This document shows, piece after piece, positions 45,284 through 53,911 of a DNA stretch of 64,000 bases. Source of the DNA: Bacteroidetes bacterium 46-16 (lineage in GTDB: Bacteria > Bacteroidota > Bacteroidia > Chitinophagales > Chitinophagaceae); assembly GCA_001897835.1 (NCBI GenBank), contig MKUN01000027.1, positions 1-64,000 of the forward strand. Direction: 5' to 3'. A model generated the notes under the pieces. The model was not told the origin of the DNA. It did not search any database and saw nothing but the letters and a program-made list of their open reading frames with translations. Each line of letters starts with the position of its first letter. Positions within the stretch are counted from its first letter, which is position 1. The position numbers and the translations under genes were made by a program.

Positions 45284-47083
45284 TTGAAACCAACCGATAT
45301 TCAAAACCCGGAGTACTTCCACAAGGTTGTTGATTGCCAGTATGCCTGCCCGGCGCATACGCCAGTGCCGGAATACATCAGGCTCATCGCAGAAGGCAAG
45401 TACACGGAAGCTTACATGATCAACTGGGACTCGAATGTGTTTCCCGGTGTGCTGGGCCGCACCTGCGACCGGCCATGCGAGCCTGCATGCCGCAGGGGCC
45501 GTATAGAAGAAGAACCCGTAGCCATATGCAGGCTAAAGCGGGTAGCTGCAGACAATAAAGGGAACGTAAAACAACATATGCCGCAGGGGCCCTTTGCGCC
45601 CAATGGTAAAAAAATAGCACTCATAGGTGCAGGGCCTGCATCCCTCACCGTAGCGCGTGACCTAGCACCACTCGGCTACGAGATACACCTCTACGATGAA
45701 CAGAAAAAAGGCGGTGGCTTCATGCGCAGCCAGATACCATCGTTCCGCCTTCCCGAGCGCGTGCTGGACGAAGAAGTAAATTATATTACCGATATGGGCA
45801 TACACACCCATTACAACCAGTATGTAAGCAGCCTGAAGGAAATACTGGCTATGAACTACGATGCCGTGTTCGTTGGCTCAGGTGCGCCGCAAGGCCGCGA
45901 CCTTCCTAAATTGGAAGGACGGCAGGAGGGTGACGCGAACATACACATAGGTATCAACTGGCTGGCCAGTGTAGCCTTTGAACACACCAGTAAAATAGGC
46001 AAAAAAGTAATAGTGCTGGGCGGTGGCAATACCGCGATGGATTGCTGCCGCACCAGCCGCAGGCTGGGTGGCGATGATGTAAAAGTGATCGTACGCAGTC
46101 CCTTTGCAGACATGAAAGCATCGCCATGGGAAAAGGAAGACGCGATGCATGAAGATATACCCATCATCGATAACCATGTGCCTAAATCGTTCGTGATAAA
46201 GAATGGTAAGCTGGCAGGGATGATGTTTGAGAAAGTGGAGGCCGTGTATGACGACAATGGCAAAAGGAAACTGGTTCCTACCGGGGAGCCCGATGCTTTT
46301 TATGAAGCAGATGATGTACTTGTGGCCATAGGACAGGAGAATAGCTTTCCCTGGATAGAGCGCGACCTCGGCATTGAATTCGACAAATGGGATATGCCTG
46401 TCGTCGACCCGATCACTTACTGCTCCACCAATAAAAAAGTATTTTTCGGCGGTGATGCCGCCTTCGGCCCCAAGAACGTGATAACGGCCGTAGCACATGG
46501 ACACCAGGCCGCCATATCCATACACTTAAGTTGTGAAGGGCTGAGCATGATGGACCGCCCGGCCCCGCACGTGAACCTGGTGAGCCAGAAGATGGGCATA
46601 CACGAATGGAGCTACGACAGCATGGTGGCCGACGACGAACGCTACATAGTGCCACAGGCCGATAAAAAGATAACGCTCAGCAACCGCATGCAGGAAGTGG
46701 AGCTGGGCTTCGACCCGCTTACCGGCTTTAAAGAAGCACAGCGATGCCTGAACTGTGATGTGCAAACCGTCTTTACAGAAAATAAATGCATAGAATGCGA
46801 TGCCTGTATGGATGTATGCCCCACATCCTGTATCACATTTACAGTAAATGAAGAAGAAGATGCATTAAGAGCGCATACTAAAGTGCCTGCACACAATATG
46901 GAGCAGGACCTTTATGTATCGGATATATTACCAACCAAACGCGTAATGGTGAAGGACGAGAATGTATGCCTGCACTGCGGCCTGTGTGCCGAACGCTGCC
47001 CGACCTCAGCATGGGACATGAAAAAATTCTTTTATAACGTAACTAAAGCAGTTAATGCATGCCAGCAGGAAACAGCACTGTAA
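45284..47083 (+). CDS. FAD-dependent Fe-S oxidoreductase of GltD/NfnB type (partner of 2-oxoacid:ferredoxin oxidoreductase)
   Basis: A 599-residue iron-sulphur flavoprotein. The N-terminal Fe-S domain has CQYACPAHTPVPEYI and GRTCDRPCEPACRRG; the FAD fold is at IALIGAGPASLTVARDLAPL, the NAD(P) fold at VIVLGGGNTAMDCCRTSRRL, and FGGDAAFGPKNVITAVAHG is the second FAD block. The C-terminal part has two 4Fe-4S motifs (CIECDACMDVCP and CLHCGLCAERCP). The start is TTG, with AGGAA 9-13 bases upstream. It probably passes electrons between reduced ferredoxin from the downstream oxidoreductase and NAD(P) (inference). It overlaps the next gene by 25 bases. Confidence 0.85.
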   Translation: MKPTDIQNPEYFHKVVDCQYACPAHTPVPEYIRLIAEGKYTEAYMINWDSNVFPGVLGRTCDRPCEPACRRGRIEEEPVAICRLKRVAADNKGNVKQHMPQGPFAPNGKKIALIGAGPASLTVARDLAPLGYEIHLYDEQKKGGGFMRSQIPSFRLPERVLDEEVNYITDMGIHTHYNQYVSSLKEILAMNYDAVFVGSGAPQGRDLPKLEGRQEGDANIHIGINWLASVAFEHTSKIGKKVIVLGGGNTAMDCCRTSRRLGGDDVKVIVRSPFADMKASPWEKEDAMHEDIPIIDNHVPKSFVIKNGKLAGMMFEKVEAVYDDNGKRKLVPTGEPDAFYEADDVLVAIGQENSFPWIERDLGIEFDKWDMPVVDPITYCSTNKKVFFGGDAAFGPKNVITAVAHGHQAAISIHLSCEGLSMMDRPAPHVNLVSQKMGIHEWSYDSMVADDERYIVPQADKKITLSNRMQEVELGFDPLTGFKEAQRCLNCDVQTVFTENKCIECDACMDVCPTSCITFTVNEEEDALRAHTKVPAHNMEQDLYVSDILPTKRVMVKDENVCLHCGLCAERCPTSAWDMKKFFYNVTKAVNACQQETAL

Positions 47084-48891
47084 ATGATTTCGTAGTAAGG
47101 TTCGCAAACGTAAACGGGACAGGGTCGGCAAGTGCAAATTTTCTCTTCACAAAGTCCATTTTCCGGATGGGTATTCCCGTAACCCCGAAGAATATTTTTC
47201 CATCCAACATACAGGGCCTGCCCACATGGTACGAAGTGCGTGTGAGCGAGAAAGGCTACCTGGGCCGCAGGGAAGGCATAGACCTGATGGTATGCGTGAA
47301 CCCGCAGAGTATGATGCAGGATGTGAACAATGTAAAAGAGGGTGGCTACTTCCTGTATGACAGCACCAAGAAACTGCATGATGAATTCATACGCAGCGAC
47401 ATCAATTACATCGGCATACCGCTGATGGAAATGTGCAACAGGGAATTTACCGACCCCAGGCAAAGACAACTCTTCAAGAATATTATTTATGTAGGTGCGC
47501 TATGTGCCCTGCTGGATATTGAAGTGGCTGTATTTGAAGACCTCTTCAAAGAGCAATTCAAGGGTAAGGAAAAACTGGTGGCGCCTAATATGAAGGCCCT
47601 GCAAATGGGCATTGATTATACCAAAGAACATTTTAAATGCCCCTTGCCTATACGCGTGGAACGCCGCAACCTGTTGAAAGATGCTATAATGACTGATGGC
47701 AATTCGGCTTGCGGACTGGGCGCCGTATATGGTGGTGCGACTGTGGTAGCTTGGTATCCCATCACGCCGTCCACATCGGTTGCCGAGGCTTTTAATGACT
47801 ATGCCGAGGAATACCGTGTGGACCCGCAAACAGGAAAAAAGAATTTTGCCATAGTACAGGCCGAGGACGAACTGGCCGCTATGGGTATGGTAATAGGTGC
47901 AGGCTGGAACGGTGCACGGGCATTTACCGCTACCAGCGGCCCCGGGGTATCGCTGATGAACGAGTTTTTAGGCTTGGCCTATTTTGCTGAAGTACCCGCC
48001 GTGCTCATAGACGTGCAGCGCGCAGGGCCATCTACAGGGATGCCTACCCGGGTGCAGCAATCAGACATTATGGAAGCTGCCTACGCATCGCATGGTGACA
48101 CCAAACATATACTGGTAATACCCTCAACCCCCAAAGAATGCTTCGACATGACGGCTGAGGCGCTCGACCTCGCAGAGCAATTACAAACACCGGTCATGGT
48201 AATGACCGACCTCGACCTGGGGATGAACGACCATGTGTCGCCACCATTCGAATGGGACGACAACCGTATATACCACAGGGGCAAAGTACTTACCGCAGAT
48301 TATTTGGAGAACATGCCGCGGTTCGGCCGCTACCTTGATGTGGATGGAGACGGTATACCCTACCGCACTTATCCCGGCACACACCCTACCAAAGGGGCCT
48401 TCTTTACACGAGGCACCTCGCGCGATGAATATGCCGTATATACCGAAGACGCAGCTGCCTACAAACGTAATATGGACCGCCTGGTGCTGAAGTGGGAAAC
48501 TGCCAAAAAGATGGTACCCGCACCTGAAGTATACCAGCACAAGAATCACCAGGGGAATGGTATGCTCTTCTATGGCACATCAAAATATGCGGCCGAGGAA
48601 GCCATGGAACTGCTGAAAGAAGACGGGATACATCTTGATGCCATACGCATCAAATCATTCCCCTTCAATCATACCGTAGAACAATTCATTGCTACGCACG
48701 ATAAGATATTTGTGGTAGAACAAAACCGTGATGCACAAATGCGCAGCCTGCTGATGATAGAACTGGGCATAAGCCCCGAAAAACTGGTGCCTGTACTCAA
48801 CTACGATGGCATGCCCATAACCGCCGATGCCATAATGAAAGGGATCAAAAACAATTTAGTAAATAAGGTAAAAGAAGGACAATTGTCATGA
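47059..48891 (+). CDS. korA: 2-oxoacid:ferredoxin oxidoreductase, fused gamma-alpha subunit
   Basis: A 610-residue protein. Residues about 1-190 are the gamma domain (VNGTGSASANFLFTKSIF), about 210-610 the alpha (pyrimidine-binding) part with GGATVVAWYPITPSTSVAEA, FTATSGPGVSLMNEFLGLAY and the substrate block QRAGPSTGMPT. With the next gene it forms a thiamine-diphosphate enzyme oxidising 2-oxoglutarate or another 2-oxo acid to acyl-CoA with ferredoxin. The 2-oxoglutarate (Kor) type is the more likely of the group, but the substrate is inferred. Its stop overlaps the next start (ATGA). Confidence 0.87.
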   Translation: MPAGNSTVNDFVVRFANVNGTGSASANFLFTKSIFRMGIPVTPKNIFPSNIQGLPTWYEVRVSEKGYLGRREGIDLMVCVNPQSMMQDVNNVKEGGYFLYDSTKKLHDEFIRSDINYIGIPLMEMCNREFTDPRQRQLFKNIIYVGALCALLDIEVAVFEDLFKEQFKGKEKLVAPNMKALQMGIDYTKEHFKCPLPIRVERRNLLKDAIMTDGNSACGLGAVYGGATVVAWYPITPSTSVAEAFNDYAEEYRVDPQTGKKNFAIVQAEDELAAMGMVIGAGWNGARAFTATSGPGVSLMNEFLGLAYFAEVPAVLIDVQRAGPSTGMPTRVQQSDIMEAAYASHGDTKHILVIPSTPKECFDMTAEALDLAEQLQTPVMVMTDLDLGMNDHVSPPFEWDDNRIYHRGKVLTADYLENMPRFGRYLDVDGDGIPYRTYPGTHPTKGAFFTRGTSRDEYAVYTEDAAAYKRNMDRLVLKWETAKKMVPAPEVYQHKNHQGNGMLFYGTSKYAAEEAMELLKEDGIHLDAIRIKSFPFNHTVEQFIATHDKIFVVEQNRDAQMRSLLMIELGISPEKLVPVLNYDGMPITADAIMKGIKNNLVNKVKEGQLS

Positions 48892-49940
48892 CATACGTTC
48901 GCCCGAAATTCCGCCACCCGGAGCTAAAAAAGAATAAACTTGGCTATACCCTGAGCTACTATGAGGGGGCCCTTTCCACACTGTGCGCCGGTTGTGGTCA
49001 CGATTCTATAAGTGCAGGTATCGTGCAGGCTTGTTACGATCTCGATATTGAGCCCCACAAAGTCGCTAAATTGTCGGGGATAGGCTGTTCATCCAAAACA
49101 CCGGCCTACTTCCTGAGCAATTCGCATGGCTTCAATTCTGTGCACGGGCGCATGCCGTCCGTGGCTACGGGGGCCAATCTTGCCAACAGGGAACTGAAAT
49201 ATATAGGTATATCCGGCGATGGTGATACCGCATCTATCGGCATGGGCCAGTTCGTACACGTCATCAGGCGTAACCTGAACATGCTGTATATAGTAATGAA
49301 CAACGGTTGCTATGGCCTCACCAAAGGCCAGGACTCGGCCACTGCCGACGAAGGCTCTAAGAACAAGACCGGGCATGTGAACCTGTTCCAGTCCATAGAC
49401 CTCGCCAGCCTGGCCATAGAACTGGGTGCAACATTTGTAGCCCAGAGCTTCTCTGGTGATAAGAAACAACTGGTACCGCTTATAAAAGCAGCCATGAAGC
49501 ACCAGGGCTTTGCTTTTATCAACGTGATATCGCCCTGCGTTACCTTTAATAACAATGTGGGCTCCACAAAATCCTACGATTATGTGCGCGAACATGTAGA
49601 AGCAACAGGTACGGTGGACTTTGTGCCCGCTATGAAAGAGATAACTGCCGATTATGCCGAAGGCAATACCGAACATGTAGTATTGCACGATGGCTCAATG
49701 ATAGAGCTGCACAAACTGGCACAGGGCTGGGACCCGCATAACCGTATATCGGCCATGAACGCGGTACATCATGCCAAGAGCAAGGGAGAGATACTCACCG
49801 GTCTGCTCTATATGGAGCATGAATCCAAAGACCTCCACGATATGCTGGGTACTACAGGTAAAGCCCTCAATACCCTTGGCAAAGATGTTTTATGCCCCGG
49901 ATCGGCAAAGCTTAAAGAACTTAATGCATCTTTGCGCTGA
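48888..49940 (+). CDS. korB: 2-oxoacid:ferredoxin oxidoreductase, beta subunit
   Basis: A 350-residue thiamine-diphosphate subunit. STLCAGCGHDSISAGI is the family's N-terminal Cys motif; the ThDP site is GISGDGDTASIGMGQF with NNGCYGLTKGQDSATA, the GDG...N binding fold. ATGA overlap with the alpha gene shows translational coupling. The following protease-like gene starts 18 bases later and may be in the same transcript. Confidence 0.9.
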   Translation: MTYVRPKFRHPELKKNKLGYTLSYYEGALSTLCAGCGHDSISAGIVQACYDLDIEPHKVAKLSGIGCSSKTPAYFLSNSHGFNSVHGRMPSVATGANLANRELKYIGISGDGDTASIGMGQFVHVIRRNLNMLYIVMNNGCYGLTKGQDSATADEGSKNKTGHVNLFQSIDLASLAIELGATFVAQSFSGDKKQLVPLIKAAMKHQGFAFINVISPCVTFNNNVGSTKSYDYVREHVEATGTVDFVPAMKEITADYAEGNTEHVVLHDGSMIELHKLAQGWDPHNRISAMNAVHHAKSKGEILTGLLYMEHESKDLHDMLGTTGKALNTLGKDVLCPGSAKLKELNASLR

Positions 49941-49958
49941 TAAAACAAAAAAGAAAAG

Positions 49959-50486
49959 ATGAAGAACAAAATCCTGCCGGGCCTTTGCGCCCTATTACTA
50001 TCCCTATTGTTTATAGTACCAGCATACGCACAAAAAAGCGACTTACGGTCATTTCTTACTAAAGAAGGCTATATAGCTATAAAGCTGAACAAGCTGCTCA
50101 TCGGGCACCTGTATCTTGAAGGTACATTGAACGGCGTAAAAGGAAAATTCATCCTCGATTCAGGCGCAGGCGCTACCGTGATCGATGAGACCGTAAAAGA
50201 TAAATTCAAGCTCAATACCGATAAAGGCGGCGATATCCCTGCCGCGGGTGCAGGCAGCGCCAGCCTGACCGCTAAGATGGTAGCAGGTAATACACTGGTC
50301 TTAGGCAACTACAAGCGCGGCGATTTCTCACTGGCCGTTATGAACCTCGACCATGTGAACAATGCACTCAAAGCAGTAGGTATTTCTCCTTTCGATGGAG
50401 TTATTGGTGCCGACATACTTTCATCGGGTAAAGCGGTGATCGATTATGCCACACTCACCTTGTACCTGCAAAATATTGCCCATTAA
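49959..50486 (+). CDS. Secreted retropepsin-like aspartic protease domain protein
   Basis: A 175-residue protein with signal peptide (1-24). One retropepsin-type domain: FILDSGAGATVID (Asp67 in DSGA) and the later GVIGADILSSG block. Retropepsins work as dimers, so it could be active as a homodimer in the periplasm. Bacterial clan-AA proteins of this form are mostly uncharacterised. It follows korB by 18 bases, with no evident link. Confidence 0.8.
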   Translation: MKNKILPGLCALLLSLLFIVPAYAQKSDLRSFLTKEGYIAIKLNKLLIGHLYLEGTLNGVKGKFILDSGAGATVIDETVKDKFKLNTDKGGDIPAAGAGSASLTAKMVAGNTLVLGNYKRGDFSLAVMNLDHVNNALKAVGISPFDGVIGADILSSGKAVIDYATLTLYLQNIAH

Positions 50487-50572
50487 TAAACGGACAAAAT
50501 CGGCTTATTCACCACATAGATATGGTCACCTTATAACTGCTTTGTATATTTAATTACACTAAAGCATTTGTT

Positions 50573-51691
50573 ATGAGAAAGAAGTTTTTTTTATTGAGTG
50601 CCACCTCATGTCTGCTCATCATCAATGCCTGTAAAAAAGATAACGCCTTACTTACCACCCCCCAACAAACAAACACCGACGCCGGCAAATCCCACGACAA
50701 GGATCACGGTGGCGGGGGCAACCAAAACAACCCTATGCCCAGCCTATATGACTTTATCACACCCAGCTATGTCGAAGCCTTTTTAACGCCGAACAACAAC
50801 CCTGCCACCAATGAGGGCGTAGCCCTGGGCCGAAAGCTCTTCTATGAAAAGATGCTCAGCAACAACAGCACCATCAGCTGCGCATCATGCCACAAACAGG
50901 AGAAGGCCTTTTCCGATCCGCGCAGGTTCAGCCTGGGTACGGCAGGCAACCCCGGCAATCGTAATGCAATGGCCATTATCAACCCGGGGTGGAACACCAC
51001 GCTGTTCTGGGAAGGCCGGCGCAGCACACTTGAGGAACAGGCGCACGATCCTGTTACCAATCCTGTAGAAATGGCAAACACATGGCCCGTGGCCGTGCAG
51101 CGCCTGCAACAAGACCCCCATTATCCCGATATGTTCGAAAAAGCATTCGGCACCAGGACAATAGACAGTACTTTGGTAGTGCAGGCTATCTCTCAATTCG
51201 AACGTACGTTCATTTCCTTCAATTCGCGCTTCGACCAGCAGGAGTTCCTGGGGCAGAATGTGTTCACGGCGCAGGAGGCCCGGGGTAGGGAACTGTTCTT
51301 TGGTACAGCAAGATGCTCCGGCTGTCATAAGTCGCCCCTTATGACAGATTTCGGTTTCCGCAATATAGGCCTCGATGCCATACCCGCCGACTCGGGCCGT
51401 ATAACGGTAACACATCTTAGTACAGACTATGGCAAGTTCAAAACGCCCACGCTACGCAATATCGCCCTTACCGCGCCCTATATGCACGATGGGCGGTTCA
51501 GCACCCTCAGGCAGGTAGTTGATTTTTATACCGGGGGCGTGCAGGCCAATAGTCCTAATGTAGCCCAGGGCCTGGTCACCACACCCATACAGCTCAGCGA
51601 CCACGAGAAGGAGGATCTCATAGCCTTCCTGGAAACACTAACGGACAATTCATTTGTAACGAACCCGGAACTTTCGAGACCCAACCCTTAA
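50573..51691 (+). CDS. Dihaem cytochrome c peroxidase (MauG/CcpA family) lipoprotein
   Basis: A 372-residue protein with a lipoprotein signal (cysteine 20 in LLIINAC). Two c-type haem motifs: CASCH (C103, C106, H107) and CSGCH (C248, C251, H252). The intervening region has GRKLFYEKMLS, NPGWNTTLFWEGR and later YGKFKTPTLRNIALTAPYMHDG, as in dihaem peroxidases that reduce H2O2 in the periplasm or modify proteins. Its stop codon overlaps that of the convergent PorT-like gene. Confidence 0.92.
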   Translation: MRKKFFLLSATSCLLIINACKKDNALLTTPQQTNTDAGKSHDKDHGGGGNQNNPMPSLYDFITPSYVEAFLTPNNNPATNEGVALGRKLFYEKMLSNNSTISCASCHKQEKAFSDPRRFSLGTAGNPGNRNAMAIINPGWNTTLFWEGRRSTLEEQAHDPVTNPVEMANTWPVAVQRLQQDPHYPDMFEKAFGTRTIDSTLVVQAISQFERTFISFNSRFDQQEFLGQNVFTAQEARGRELFFGTARCSGCHKSPLMTDFGFRNIGLDAIPADSGRITVTHLSTDYGKFKTPTLRNIALTAPYMHDGRFSTLRQVVDFYTGGVQANSPNVAQGLVTTPIQLSDHEKEDLIAFLETLTDNSFVTNPELSRPNP

Positions 51692-52362
51692 CGGGCCTCG
51701 CCCTGCCCAAAAAGGCATATGAACCTCAGGGCGCAGGTATGGTTGTATTCATCCACACCCCAGCCTACAATGGCCCGTTCCTTGTTCCTGATGATGGTGA
51801 TGGAATGCTGGTAACGGAAATTGATAAAAAGGCCCTTATATAACTGGTATGTCAACCCGGCTATGCCGTTTACATCGTTCTTATTGAAATAATATTTTTC
51901 AGGATCGATATAAACGCCATAGTCGGTTACCAGGTCTTCTTTCGATTTGATCAACCTGCTATAAGAGGCACCGATACTGCAATGCAGTTTATGATCGGTG
52001 AAAAAATTGAACAGCAGCGGCACCTCTACATAATTAAGGTCGAGGTAATATTTCTGGAAGTACTGTCCTACATATTGCGAATACGATTCGCTCACCGCCC
52101 TTGCGCCCTTCTGCGAATACAGGAGCTCCAGGCTCATGCCTACCTTGGTTGAGAACTGGGCATATACGCATGCGCCAATGTTAAGCCCGGCTTTGTTGTA
52201 GCCACCATAGCCGTCGCCATCCACCTGGCACATATTCATACCGCCCACCAGGCCCCCATAAAAAACATGGGGATCATCCTTGAAAAAGTGACTTTGGGCT
52301 GCCAGCTTACCTGAAGCAATAAAACAAAGTGCAATAAGAACTATAGTGCCCTTTCGAAACAT
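51688..52362 (-). CDS. PorT-family-like outer-membrane beta-barrel protein
   Basis: I use the ATG at 52362 (224 residues), since a GTG further upstream only adds residues before the signal peptide. The signal peptide is at about 1-22. The protein is a small beta-barrel typical of the outer-membrane PorT/OMP_b-brl_2 group: GGLVGGMNMCQVDGDG, LEVPLLFN-like VEVPLLFNFFT, FINFRYQHSI. These are common in Bacteroidota; the cargo is unknown. The 3' end overlaps the stop of the peroxidase gene (TTAA). Confidence 0.78.
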   Translation of the reverse strand: MFRKGTIVLIALCFIASGKLAAQSHFFKDDPHVFYGGLVGGMNMCQVDGDGYGGYNKAGLNIGACVYAQFSTKVGMSLELLYSQKGARAVSESYSQYVGQYFQKYYLDLNYVEVPLLFNFFTDHKLHCSIGASYSRLIKSKEDLVTDYGVYIDPEKYYFNKNDVNGIAGLTYQLYKGLFINFRYQHSITIIRNKERAIVGWGVDEYNHTCALRFICLFGQGEAR

Positions 52363-52410
52363 GATACTATCCAAAATTACCACAATTAGAACGGAAAACT
52401 TTCACAATAA

Positions 52411-53495
52411 TTGCAATTCGCGTATTTTCATTCAATACCAAATCATTGCCCGTCTTTGCGCCTGCTCCTTCTTACCGGCTTTTCGCTCATTTGCCTTGCA
52501 TTGCATGCACAGAGCATGAGCGATGCGCTAAAGCTCTTTGAACAGGGGCAGCTAGATAGTGCCATAGCCATTTCAAAAAGATACACCCAAACAGAGCCCG
52601 GCGCCTACCAGGTGATCGGGCAGTCGCTGGTAAAGCAGGGAAAATATACCGAAGCCATCCCCTACCTCGAAAAAGGGAAAAATACCGTGAATGCCCGGCT
52701 TCGGTGCGGGCATGGTGCATGCACGACCTGGGTATCGCCTACTTTATGCGCGGTGCCTACGACCGTTCTAAAGAAAATCTCGATGCCTGTATCAATATGA
52801 ATGCTACTATGAACTCCATCAAATCGGCCAACGGGGCTGAACTACTTTTCGGCTCCAGCGACCTTTACGATACATGGGCCCGGGAAGAAAGTCCTCATTT
52901 CGTATTCCACTTCCAGCACATACCGGGCAATGCCGACCTCTACATAGCGGCTAATGAGGCTGCATACGATTCCATCAATCGCTTTTTCAGGGCTGTACTG
53001 CCCAAAAAGATCGACTATTTCGTATGGGAAGACCTCATGCAAGCACAACGGTTGTTCCATCAGCCCCTGGCCTTCACCAAAACCGCGTTTTGCCTCACGC
53101 ACACCAGCCTGGGCCATACGCGCGGCCACGAGATCACGCATAGCATCAGTATGTATGCTGCGAAGATCCGGCAACCCGATAAGCTCATATTTGAAGGCGT
53201 AGCCAGCTATTTCGATTTCTCGGGCCGCGACTGGATGCAGGAGCTTAAGAAGATCATTCCCCGCCAGTACAGGAACATAAGTATAAAGGATGTATGGCAA
53301 AACAGCGAACATGCCAGCGAATCGCTGCTCTACCCTTTAGGGGCCGTGCTTACAGGTGCTTTGATACAACAGTTCGGCCGCGACAAGTTCATTCAACTGC
53401 TCGCCGACCAGTCTTATGAGCATGCCCGGAAACTGTATGGCGATGAGCTGGATAAGCTCCTGGCAAAGCTGGAGCAGGAGATAGCACGCCGTTGA
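52411..53495 (+). pseudogene. Frameshifted TPR / peptidase MA-like (HExxH) protein
   Basis: Two adjacent frames look like one broken gene. The first (52411 to about 52710) has a signal peptide (RLLLLTGFSLICLALHAQ) and TPR units (ALKLFEQGQLDSAIAISKRY, YTEAIPYLEKGKN). The TPR pattern continues in the -1 frame from about 52704 (WCMHDLGIAYFMRGAYDRSKE), followed by a gluzincin-type domain with HEITH (codon 142 of the second frame) and EGVASYFD as the third-ligand context. The shift is one base and lies near 52695-52705. The second frame then runs intact to 53495. Either a real 1-base deletion or a sequencing error would explain it. No ATG precedes the first part, and a TTG at 52411 directly follows a stop. 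Confidence 0.7.
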
Positions 53496-53500
53496 ACGGC

Positions 53501-53836
53501 TTAAAATACCTGTGTGAAGCCCGCAAACACGAGCAGGATACCAACGGTAGTAAGCCCGTACAGCACAATAGCGAAACTGCTATGCGATAAAGAGAATGTT
53601 ATGGTGCAGATACAGCTTACCAGGCAAATGAGGGCCCCTGTAAGGATGAGTGAAAGGCCCAGCACCCGCTTCTTTGAGTTGCGCAGCTTAGTTACTTCCT
53701 GTAATATTTCCCGGATAAAATGCTCATCGTGGCCTTGTGCGGCCAGTTCTTCTGCTACCTGTTGCCTGTTGTAGCCCTTTGCGAAAAGTGCCAGTACATG
53801 CCCGCTGATATCTTTAGTGTCTTTTATGCTTTCCAT
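53501..53836 (-). CDS. Hypothetical membrane protein with two helices
   Basis: A 111-residue protein. The N-terminal half is soluble and helical (LALFAKGYNRQQVAEELAAQG, reminiscent of a short regulatory helix pair). Two membrane helices follow (about 57-78 GLSLILTGALICLVSCIC and 84-107). No family recognised. It is the last gene before an A+T-rich region. Confidence 0.6.
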   Translation of the reverse strand: MESIKDTKDISGHVLALFAKGYNRQQVAEELAAQGHDEHFIREILQEVTKLRNSKKRVLGLSLILTGALICLVSCICTITFSLSHSSFAIVLYGLTTVGILLVFAGFTQVF

Positions 53837-53911
53837 AAATTACTATTGATAAAATGAGGCATAGTCAAAATAGTAAAATATTTTGAACAAGCAAACCTTC
53901 CGCTAATGTAT

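Noticed and set aside
45878-46525. 215-codon open frame on the minus strand
   Set aside because: Antisense to the FAD/Fe-S oxidoreductase with many Cys, His and Tyr; no family.
52704-53495. Independent metallopeptidase gene starting at GTG 52704
   Set aside because: Its N-terminus begins in the middle of a TPR unit and lacks a signal peptide, while the preceding frame supplies both. A frameshifted single gene is more economical.
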